Source: Hydractinia symbiolongicarpus
Taxonomy: Eukaryota > Cnidaria > Hydrozoa > Anthoathecata > Hydractiniidae
Length of the DNA: 64,000 bases
Assembly (NCBI RefSeq): GCF_029227915.1
Contig: NC_079883.1
Location: 15,688,001 to 15,752,000 of the forward strand
Direction: 5' to 3'
Shown in pieces: positions 48,801 through 60,800 of the stretch. How positions within the stretch are numbered: the first letter of the stretch is position 1; every line of letters begins with the position of its first letter. The translations under genes were made by a program, and so were the position numbers. The notes beneath the pieces are model-generated. The model saw nothing but the letters and a program-made list of their open reading frames with translations. It made no database searches and was not told the origin of the DNA.

Positions 48801-51800
48801 TAAACATAATAAATAAAATTACTATCAGACAATCACAGGAGACACAGTTTATCTGCTTAGCATTCTCTTGCTTCGTTCATTTAGAATGACTAACGTCACA
48901 GAAGTTGGTAATTTTCTTATTGACAGTGTCATGGTGGCGACCGTAGTACTACTTTGACCTTAATTATCTCGAGAACCAAACCTCACAAATATAAAAAAAA
49001 GTAACACAGTTTATATTCACACTATAAGAAACATTTTAAGCACAACTTGTTATCAATTGTTAGTTCTACTTTAAGATTTGTGGTATTAATTTTTAATTGA
49101 CTACCTAAACGACATGCACCTTATTTTCTGATAGTGCACAGAGAGAACAGATCATTATATTTATAAGTGGATGGTCTTAATATCCTCCCGTTTTGTAACA
49201 ATGCACAAAAGGTAAAACAATTACAACCGTTTTATTATCTTGTTTTTTATTAACCATTGGAAATTGCATAAAAAACGTTTCTTGGGGTGTAGTTTATGCA
49301 GTTATGGCATGTAAACAATGTTTTTGAAAATAAAACGATCACTTTGGTGCAATAGATTTAAGTTGAGATATAAAAAGTACTCAATAAAAAGAGCAATTTA
49401 TACACACAGTGAAGAAACAAAGACAATTTTGTGATTCAATATTATAGTTTCATGCCTTTGCAATTGTCAGTTGAATAAAATGATTTGTAAACCATATACA
49501 CAATCAAAATACAATGTAATGGCAATCTGTGACGTCAAACTCGTTGTCCTTAGTGTCCTTTTAAAAAAGTATATACTTATCTGTATGCCAACATTTTATT
49601 AGAAAGTATAGTTTTCATCTTTTCTATGCCACACTTCTTTTGACAGTTCTGTCCCTCTTTTGTACTTTGTTGACTTATTTTTTGTGGTTGACATATATCT
49701 TAGTTTAAAAGTTGTTGCCTCTAGACCAATTTAAAACCTGGGCCCATAGTTGGAGATATTGGAATTTATGGTTGCTTTATAAACAATGTTTTTTGATAAG
49801 CCTTTATTTTCTACTGGAAGTTTGTCTGTGTTAATGCAATTACAACTTTCATTCATTGCTGTATTCTGGTTGTTGATCACTTTGTTCTAGATGTTTATAA
49901 TATGCTTCCTTGTTCTTTGTGAAGCTGTAGGAAACCATTATGGCGTTCGGCTTGAATATTATATTGAGCTTATGTTATTTTGGGAAGTGTTTGTCTATGG
50001 GGCTGCGTACACTGCATACACGTGAGTCTATTACCTTATGTGATAAAAAAATAGGTGATAGAATTCGCCTCAAAGAAGCTTGTAGAAAAAACACATGAGA
50101 ACAAGTGCTGCTGAACAATTACAACAGTTGCAGATTCAAGCAGGGCTATGTTACAGAGGGTTTGAGCTGTTAAAAGGTGTTCCCGAGTGAAGAATTTTGG
50201 AAGCTATACAATATAAAATGGACATAAAAAATGAAAAGCTGCAGCAGGCCAAGGCAAGATATATATTCGACCCATCCAGCGATTGTTATCTGTGATACCA
50301 TTAAAAAAAATCTACTAATGAAACTTGTTTAAAGGAACGATGTTTGCACTGTTTCCAAGAATAAACCCTTAAAGAGTTGAGACAACACTCTGATGTTTGT
50401 CAAACTGCGAAGTCTTGCAGTTCTGTGACACCTAGCCACAAAAGTATATACGAGTCATACTTTTGATATATGTTCTAATGCCACATTCACGGGGCAACTT
50501 AATTGACTTGACACCCACAATCTTATTGGAGATGTTCTTATAGTGCACACTCAGGGTGTTGATCATGCGTCTCTACTTACTAAGCTTTTCATTTACAAGT
50601 GGTTTAAAAACGTAATGTAATGTAATGCTGCTATTTTAATATCATTAAAAGGATCCAGTATGCAATTCTCTTCCATATGTGAATAATTCACGATCCAAAG
50701 CTAAAACCATGTTAAAAACGTCATGCCATACCATTCCTACTTTTTTGTTTGTGTGTTATCATGCTTCCTCTACCTATATCACGTGTCCTAGTCATGAAAT
50801 CGGCAACTAAAACGTTTTCCCTGCTTTGATCTGACCCACTCCAAACTTTGTTTCACCTTCCATAAAACTTGACAAGATAGTTTTAGCTTTGTTGTCATCT
50901 ATGCAATTTAAAATAACTGAAAACCTACTGAAGCCATCTATAGCACAACAAATGTTGAAATTTTAACAAATCAGTTGTGATTACTGTCTATGTGCCGCAG
51001 GTGATTGGGTCCTTGTATATTGTATACTTTCTGTCTCAAATCTCCACCAATTTACCCACTCAGTGGATACTGTCCCTTAATCGAAACCGTTGCACATAAA
51101 TTACTATAATTTTAAGTAGTTCCCTAACATAACCTCGCCACAAAAAGGGAAATCTTTACAAATGATTGAACATGTAAATCAAGTTCAGAATCTGTTAATT
51201 TAGTGAAGTCCCTTATACTAAATTCCTATTCACAGAAACACCTGTTTATTGTCCTTTCTAATTTGCATAATATTGCTGCTATTATGTCCTTGATCAATCA
51301 AATTTCCTAGGAAAACTTTTGGAATTTGGAACTTTGCATCTGACTTCTGAAGTTTAGAAGTTCCAAATTTAATACACTCTATACGTAAACCCATAATAAC
51401 ATTTCTTTCACTAATCCCAAGGCTTCAAAAATTGTTTACATAATCAAACAACTGTATCGCATAATGGAATAGCCTCTTTGCATAATCGCATGGATTAACG
51501 AGTATGATTTCACAAAAGGCAGTATTGACGTTTCATACGTAAACATGAAACTCTTTTATTTTATCAAATCTCCTTGTAGTGTGCACTTCTTTTTAGCTGT
51601 CATTTTCTAGTCTCGCAGTTTTTTAATATATGACTATTTCAAGAGAAAGTTTTTTTGCCACTTAAAGTATATCTACAAATTAAAAATTATCATATCACAA
51701 ATATCACCATATCACAAATGCACATGGTGGGACAAATGTGAGCATCGTCAGACCATTACTCAGTTATGACATCACAAGGTAGATAACACTAGGTTGAAGA

Positions 51801-54800
51801 TGGCTGGTATAAATGTTGGTTCACTGAGAGGTAGAGCAGGTGTGGTAGTTGAAATAATGTAGATCTGTTCGTATGTGTTGTGTTTCAGGTAGTCGGGGAG
51901 GAGGAACCTCTGTTAGATACAGGGAAGGTAGGAGGTGAATGTATAAGCTTTTCTAGACTGGTAATGGTTTTGGATATGGAGGAGTTTGCATATTTGTGGG
52001 TAAACAAAGTAATATTTGTTATGCTTGTTAACAGTCATATTATAGTGATAAATTTTCAATAGGTAAGAGAATCGTCGCTTTTGTGTCAGTGTGGACTTAG
52101 TAACGAAAACAAAGTTTTATGAGTTCATAGCAGTAACATCAAAGGTTGGAGACATGCTTGTCATGGTAGGTGGGGACTTCTCATGTTGGGAAGTCATCTG
52201 AAGGCTATAGAGATATGCATGGAGGCTATGGATTTAGAAGCATTGTGGTTTGTGATACAACATTCAGTAAGAGAGAGTGCTCATAACATATGTGAGGTGG
52301 TTGTCAGACACAAATAGATTACTTCCTGGTTAGAAAGTCAGACAAGAAGATAGTGAAGGATGTGAAAGATATGTCAGGGGAAGAGTGTGTTTCTAAGCAT
52401 AGATTGCTGGTTTGTTAGATTGTCCTAAAGAATGTTCAGGACGCCAAGGGAAAGTATAGGCTTCATCAGAAAGTCTTACAGCTGAAGGAAGCTTGTAGCA
52501 AGACAATTTAGTGCAAAAGGTTAGCATTTGGCCCACAATGGTCAATGTGATAGTGAAAATGTTGAAAGGACTTAAACTGGTTTAAAGAATTATCTTCCAG
52601 AACATTAATCAGGTTGACAAGTGTATGAAGGGAAGAGTGAAAAGTGTGAAAAATAGGCGGTAGAAAAAATATCTACTTAGTAGTCAAGCGCTGTGCTCGT
52701 TCAACAGTGTATAGGGCAAAGTTAGAAGCAAAGAAACAGATTTGTTGTAAAAGAAGGACTGGCATAATAAGGCGTTCGAGATAGCAGTGCAAATAAAGAA
52801 GACCAATCAAGATGTTATAGTTGAAAAGTGTATGTGTAACGATAAAGGTGTCTTGGCTAGAGTTAAAATCGGAGGTTGCTTAACACTGAGTTTGATTGGG
52901 ATAAAGATAATTTGCCTGACATTGATGCAGTAAAGGGGCCATCTATGCAGATAAAGTAGGAATGGATATTGATAGCTATTAGGAAAATAGAAATGGCAAG
53001 ACTGCAGGAATGCCAGATGCTGTTGCAGAGATCGTAAAAGCTTCTGGATTTGAACTTATGTGTGATGCCTTAGAGTTATTTAAAGAGGGTTAAAGTTGGT
53101 TGATTAAGTAATGAAAGTTATTAGGAGTGATTGTTAAGTTATTTAAAGAAAAAGTTGATATTGGTTTTGTCCCAGAACGTGCACTACAAATGCTAAATTT
53201 TTACTCAGACAGCTTTAGAAAAAGTATTAGTAAAGAGAATGAATCTCTATTTCCCTTCGTAGATTTAAAAAAAGCTTTTGATAGAGTGTAACGTTTTGAC
53301 CCAGTCCACAACATTATGGTACGCATCTATCACTTACTCTAGTTGCTACCACATGGGGTTGGAGTGGTACCTTGTGAGTTTTCAATTATTATTAGGAAGG
53401 TTCTGCAGCTTAAAAAAGATTCTCAAGCTTGGTTTTAGATTTCCATGTTCACCAAAACATAACAATCTCAAGCTTTAATTGTAGGCATCAGAAAACAAAG
53501 CAAAATTAAGAATAACTTTATGAGGAAACAAAGCAAATTTAAAGAATAAATTTATGTGGAAACATATCCTTTTCTATCCGACATTTTGTGTGGTATAGAA
53601 GGTGACACAGTTTCTTTCTTTGGAACGAAAACTACATGAAAACACGCACCCTATTAAACTCCCTGTTTTACTGATATTATTAAACTTTGTTTTGGAAACA
53701 GTTTTATTCTTCCAGTAACAACTACATTACAGTATCATAAAGTCTTTTGCAAGCAATAAGCCATTTTTACAGTGCTCAGAATTATTATTTAAAAAACGAA
53801 AAACTGAGGCTTATTTTCCTTCATTTTATAGTTAAAACATCCATATGCAGCACAACTAAGGGCATCTTGTTTTAATTAAAGGCATTTTTTGCTCTTTATA
53901 TTTTTCAGCTGTATCTAACAAATAAGAATGTATTATTTTCCTTTGCAAAACAAAATCCCTGAAAATATTTCAAAAGAAAGCAAACTTCTCATAGATATTT
54001 TTTATGTGTTTGCTCTTATACATTTTTTATTTTTTTTATTTCGACATTTTTGCTGTCGCTATGTTCACCGAATACCGCAATGATAACGGCATTACCAAAT
54101 GCCACTGTTGATTTCCCGCGTTTGGCTACTTTCAATTTTTAGCTGGAGGTAGCTATAGCGGGTCAAAACCTAAGTTGCAGCTTACTAAAAATCAGATTGG
54201 TGAAGATAACACAGAAAGAAAGAATAATTTTAGCTAGGATAAAAAGCACTCACGTCGAACTGAGTTACAACCGTAACAAAAAAGAATTAAATTGCTCCCT
54301 TAAAATATACGTTTTAAGACATAATTTTAATGTAGGTTTGTGGTGGATTTTGACGTGGCTAAAATGTATGAAAGTATTAGTGTTTATATGTAAATATATA
54401 TGAAAAATATTTCCACAATGCAAGCTGTTGAGGAGAAAGAAGAGTCAAAGGGCAACCTTTAAGATGACTACCGCTACACACATCATCTTTTCAACATCTT
54501 GCAATTGACCAGAACTTAATAGTGGACTCACAAACGGAATCACCGTTTAATGTAACAGGGATTCTTTTCTTTGATTTAATAACCCCATTGTTTATAAAAA
54601 AAATTCACAAAACATCAAAGAAATAAAAACTACCATTTTTAACTGGTAATATGGGTATTATTATAGAGCTTATTGTTGTTGCAGCTGTTTTTGCTTTCTT
54701 TTTTTTCATTTTTTCCTATATATTAGATCTTTCACAAAATAAGATTTTCTATCTTTGAAATAAAGGGTAAGGTATTATACATAAAACAACAAAATAGTTT

Positions 54801-57800
54801 TAGCATTAATAATTATATATTTGAACTTATTTTAGATTTCAAGAAATTGGTGGTAAAATCGAAGTTGCAGTACATGATCCTTTTGGCAAGTCTCCTAAAG
54901 GTATTTAAAAACTTGCCTTCTTTTTTTTGTTCTATCATTGACTTCAATCATTTTAATTTCTTTTTATACTTTTCTTTTTGATGAATCTCAACCACACTTG
55001 CCTACAAAACTTATCGCCATCTTCAACTTGTAACTAAACCGATTGTTACGGGTTTATAACTGACAGAAAATCACCAAAAACTTGTCCCATCTCACACCAA
55101 AGCTATCCCCTTGTTTTAACCGCACAGCACTGTCATGGTTTGAAACCTTCCTTGATATTCTTTCTAATTTTTTAAATAGCAAGGATTTTGTATAGGCTTG
55201 ATATAAAGCAGTGCACAGCCCTTTTGAACAGGAAAAGCACAGCTATTATTATAAAGACAACAAATAAAAAATATTAAATAATACCAAGTAAATAACTATA
55301 TCTGACGCGATATGCTACTTACTAAGTTATCAAGCCATATATAACTTTTATGACATAAATGGAACTTGTCTATTTTCACGATAATCGGGATATAGTGTTT
55401 AGATGCAGCAGCTAAGAACATTGTCTTAAAGTTTTAGTTATAAACTGAGTGAGTAGTCTTTAATACATTTTAACTATGTATCTATTCATTGTCTTTAAAT
55501 CCTTATGGTGTATAAGTTGTAGTGGCTTGTAGATGGCAATGTCACTGCAAGTTGCCACAGATAAACAAATTTTAAATTTACACAACATTTTTTGTCATCT
55601 GTTATTCTAACGACTTTTTAAAAGATCGAAAGATACCTTAACGTTTTTCTGACAAGAGCATAGTTTACGAGGACATCAAGACTAAAATTTGGTGTATCTG
55701 TAAAAAAGAAATGAAAAGTGTTACATTTCGTACCATTGTCGAAATAGACTTATTCTCTGATGCAAAAAAATAAACATTTTTTGTAGCTTTTCTGAGTGGG
55801 CTTACTACACTTTTTTTTATCAAAACACTAAACTTCACAAACAAACGTTCTTAGTTTTTGTTCTTGGTTTTTTTGTTAATCTCCTTAGATAAGTAATTGA
55901 ACTCTGAGAACGTTGCATAAAATATATTGTTACTTATTGTGGAAATCAAATCACCAGAGAAAAGCAAAAAATTCACACCACACATTGCACCATCTAAAAA
56001 TGAAATGGAACACCAACCATACCAAAAAAACGTAAACACAATATTTTCAAAACAGAAAAATGCAGAAGAAGTATTCACAAAAGGGTAAACACAATATCTA
56101 AAGCACAAAGGCTTCTTTATAGGCTTTATTGGGAAATTTTTTAGCATCTCAGTTCAAATTTTCAACATAAAGCAGCTTTCTAAACAGCCGGCAAGTTGAT
56201 TATACCTGCCTGGATATACAACTGTAGCAACGGACTATGGATTGTGTTTTATTTCAATCTGAAGTGACAATTGTCTTTTGAAAAAATGCCTAAATTGGGC
56301 GATACACAGCGTAAAAGGGTGCTCCACTGAATGTGTGGTAACCATGCCCTAGAGCTCCAAACCTTTTGGCAATGGAACACATAATTTTCCACATAATGTC
56401 TACATCATTATCATCATTGTTTTTTAAAGTTATACAAAATCTTAAGAAATTTTCTAACTCAACATTTGCGTTAAATTGCCATGAAACTTAACATTCACAT
56501 TTTTTGAAATCCCAAGATCATCAATCGAATAAATACAATGATTAATTTAAAACAGATAAATCAATGTTCAAGTATGGGGGGGGGCAGTTAGTTTGTAACT
56601 ATTTGCTAACATGGAAGTAGAAATAGAGAATAAGATTGAACTCATTTCAGTGTGCATTAAAATTCTATTCAAATTGCTATTGTTTCGGCATCCCTTTGAT
56701 ATTCATGCGTGATGTGCATTTCACTGGATTTTAACAAAAAACATTACGTAATCCTTCAGCACGCCGTTTGTTTATATGTAAAAAAACCGTGATTTTTAGA
56801 CAAAGCAGAGATGTTGCGTTGTTTTTTTTCGCTAAGGAAAAGAGTGAGTTTTCATAACAACATTTAATTATCTTCGGTTCCTTTAAAAAAAAGCTATTTT
56901 AACCAGTTTTCTAACTTCTGTATGAAGCGGAATATGCTTAAAGATTTATTAAAATTTAGCATGACCAAGCTATGAGTCGAGAGTGAGTTATAAATGGAAA
57001 ATTTAGAAGAGTTTTTTTTCTTTTTAAATGGTGTCATTTCAATAATAACTTCGAAAGATAATAAAATTTTCGTTTGACTTTGAGTTTGAAATGAACTATT
57101 GTTTGACTGGCTAATCAATTACGTAATGTTGTAACTTATTAACATTTTGATTGTTTTCTGATGAAATGTACTAAAACTGACACACGCTAGAATTTAAAAA
57201 GACAATGAATAGATTTGCAACTGATCGATCACAGATGATTCCAATAGAAACAAAGGTGTTCAATCTCTTTATTTCCACCTCCATGATGCAGTTATTTCAT
57301 AATTTCAGGCTCCTAATTTTTACATACTCACCTGTTTCAGAAAAGGCTAAAGGTACAACAGTACGCCTTTAATTTTCACATATTTCCTCTTCCCAAAAAT
57401 TAACGGAATTGAGACAAACGGGTATTTTGAACAACAAAATACTATTTAATTTTGTTGGTTGTTGTTTGCGTCTTCAAAATGGTGGCTGGAATGCTACTTT
57501 GTGCTAGAAATGCATGAAATTTAAAATACTTGAAATATGAACGATGGCATTATTTTAGGGGCTTAAATATGTATGTGCGATTTTATGTATTAAAAATGTT
57601 TGTTTGCAGCTTTCTTTCAGACAACATATTTATTAGTTTATGCTAACAGGCTAATAATGCAGGCACATTCTCGAAATGTCCTGAAATTTAGCTCTAAATT
57701 TCTTGTGGTCAAAATACCCATGGATTTTTTCATATGCTAACGAGTAGTTATTAGTATCAATGTTTGAAATGAAATCTTTAAATCAAACCAACTTAAATTT

Positions 57801-60800
57801 CGTTACTTTGTGCATTCTCTTCAATAGCATTTTTATGCTTTTTTGTAGGCAAGATTTACTTTTTAACACGTACAGTTTCTTATTAAAGGCTGTTATTTTA
57901 TGACTCTTTCTTAGCTGTGTAACAGGTTATTTAGTTGTAGGTGAGATAATGTGCCATGTTTGTCTTTAGAATTGTTTATGACCAACATTGTTGGTAGTTG
58001 TTGGCTTGGTATTGTGCAATGCTGGAAAGGTGATGTTTACATACCTGCGTTAAAAGGACGTTTTTGGAAGCTGTGTTTACAGGTTACATATTTCTTCAAT
58101 TCAATTTTTAATTTGCTTGCTTGTAACCTGCCTCTGTACTTTTGTCGTATTTGATTTTTTTCATTTACAATTTTGCATTGCATCAGAGGGCTCTGAATCC
58201 CATTTAATAAATCTTGAAAATGCTACAAGCGCTTAACCCTACTCCTTCTGGTGGGATAGGCTGATGCAGCTACCCTGATGCACTTTTCTTGATAATTTAT
58301 GTGCTTAGTTAAACTTGGAAAGATTTTGTCACTTTCATTTTATTTATTTTATTTCAAAACTTATATGCTAAAGTCTTGTTAGACTTTTATTTTCTCTTTG
58401 TTAGACTTTTATTTTCTCTTTGTTAGACTTTTAAAGTTATGGTAAATATTTTTTCGTGTTTATCTTTTTGTATATTGGTATTTTATTTTTATTTTTTTTT
58501 ATCATCTGTAAGGGTTAGGAAACTTCGTAGTATAAATTGTTACATTTTTCCACATTAGTCTTACTAAATACTAAGCAATTATACCAAAATTCTACGAATA
58601 TCAAATTTAGGCTAATTATTACCCATCTCTGCAAATTTGATTTTGTTATTCGTACAAGTGCTGATACTACAGTTTTTTGGAAAAGTTGTTACTAAAAGCC
58701 TAGGGAACTCGGGTAAGTTTCATGTCAATTTACAACAACTTTAGAATTACAGAAGCGGGACACGTCATCTCCAGCATCGAGAAGCCCCCTATATGGGGGC
58801 TTCTCAATGCTGGGGATTGTGCAGTCCGGTCCCAGCAGAAATAGGATTAAGGTTTCTTTTTTTTATAATAAACTCCTTTGGGTTTTTATGTACAGACTAG
58901 AGCTTTTTTGCCTGTATTACCGAGATTTAAGAGCTAAATCTTATGTAAATTAATTTGTCTTTATAAACTACAGTGACGAAATATGCTAGTTTTTCCTAAA
59001 GTCTGAAATTTAAATTAAGTTTTGTTTCAATTTATAGATGTGTACAATTTTTTCTAGGTGATTAATAGATTATCGATATTTTTCAAATCAACTTCAGAAC
59101 ACACGGTGGGTAAATAATTGCCTTTAGAACATATATTTTGTTTTTTTTGAAAACCTTGTGCCACATAATGTTTTTACAGATACAGTAACCTCCTGAGACA
59201 CATACTTGGTAGATTTGAAATATCTCCTTTGCTGGTGATATTAATCCCATCAAATATATATATTCTGATAGTCAAATAAATTATCTATAGCATAATTATA
59301 ATATTATATCCTTAAAAAATTGGAGGAAAAAAGTTATACACATAAATTCACCCTTTCAGCTTATTTTTATCGAACACTCCCTTCATTGAAATTTTTGTTT
59401 TTCAAAATTTAGTTCTGGAAAACTTAAACAACACGTTGTTCCAATTTTGTGGCAAATTAATTTTTTTGAAATAACTCAGTTTTTTCCTCACTTTCTATGT
59501 TAAAAAAACTGTTATAGCCCAAGATATAACTGTTCCAACTAATTTGTCTTCGCACCTTTTTGTGATAAGATGAGGGGTTGGGGTGTGACAAAAAAGAATA
59601 GTGGAGGAATGTTACACCCCTTAGCTATCAATAATTAATAAGTCAAATATTTTATTAAAAATTAAAGAAGAAAAAGGTTTTTTTCCCAAAAAAACCGCCG
59701 ATCTAGTTTATCAACTAAAAATCATGCCTTATGGCGTTCTGTTAACTCTCTTCTATTTTCACACAGAGTAAAAAAATTAAGGACACTATTGAACAAAGTG
59801 AAAAATAAAAAAGATATTTCATCATTTTCTTCCTCCTGTGTTGAACAGACAGACTGATAATTTTTAAACCTCTTCAACACTCCGTCAAAAGCACATGCAA
59901 AATAGGCGCAAAGGGTAAACAAAATATGTAAAAAAAATTTGATCATTAACGGAAAGAAGTATGTGTCAAATATCGATCGACAAATCAATCGTCAAAAACT
60001 GTAATAAGTAACGTAATAGCTTAATTTAAAAAAAGAAAGTCATTACAATGCATTAATAACATTAAGGCCAACAGTTGAAATAGTAAACAACATGAATGGT
60101 AGATATTTGTACATAACCTGAGGAAGTAACAAAGTAATAAATTATTGACCTCTTACTGTATTTTTTGCTATTTAAGTATAATTCATGGTGTCCACTCTGT
60201 CAGGAATTTTGAGAATATATGCAGAATGTCAGGAAATTTGGTCTTTTTAAAAAATGTCAGGGAAAGGGTAGGAATTTTGGATTTAGATGGCCAATTAGAA
60301 CTATTTTCATTTTCCAAAATATTAGCAAGGATTAAATTTAATTTTAATATTTTAAGAAGTATTTACTTCAACCTTTCAAGTTGCAAGTATGGTATTTAAG
60401 GTTTCAAACTTGGCGTAATTATCTAGTATTTTTTAGTAAGACAAAGGTTGCATGTATTCCACCATCTTTGCAAGGGCTTTTTTTAAAAAAATTTTAAAAA
60501 TCGTTAGTTTGAATAAAAACAGCGTGCAGTGGCAAAATTAATTCTGGTTTAAAAAGAAACCACCAGTATCACAGGTTAATCGGGACTGTTGTCTCATTTA
60601 ATCAATGAACTTTAGACTTTTGCCAATATCTATATTGCAGTAAAAAGTGCAACTTTTAAGGTTTCGGCATGTTAATTAAATCCTTTTAGAAACAATTATA
60701 GCACTTTTTTACCATTTATAGATAATACTGTTTTTAAATTTTAGTGTACATCTCGTCATTTTTCAGTCTGAAACTTCAGTCCTGTACTTTTAGTTTTCGT

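Larger units (their letters stand above)
35471..54835 (+). other. COG2 intron 7 (19.4 kb), main transposon cluster
   Basis: The exons on either side join in phase (KWSLPVYFQI + R + FQEIGGKIEVAV), so this is one intron. It carries at least six mobile-element remnants, listed separately. Stretches with nothing I can name: 38414-40190, 40420-42050, 47950-50600 and 53480-54080. Within them 39665-39797 holds a short tandem duplication (ATTGCTAAGCTTACCTT twice, 77 bp apart). Confidence 0.8.
58083..59057 (+). other. COG2 intron 9
   Basis: Contains a short triplication of TGTTAGACTTTTATTTTCTC (58377-58435, 23-bp period) and a strong GC-rich hairpin at 58767-58817, listed separately. Otherwise AT-rich with nothing named. 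Confidence 0.7.
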
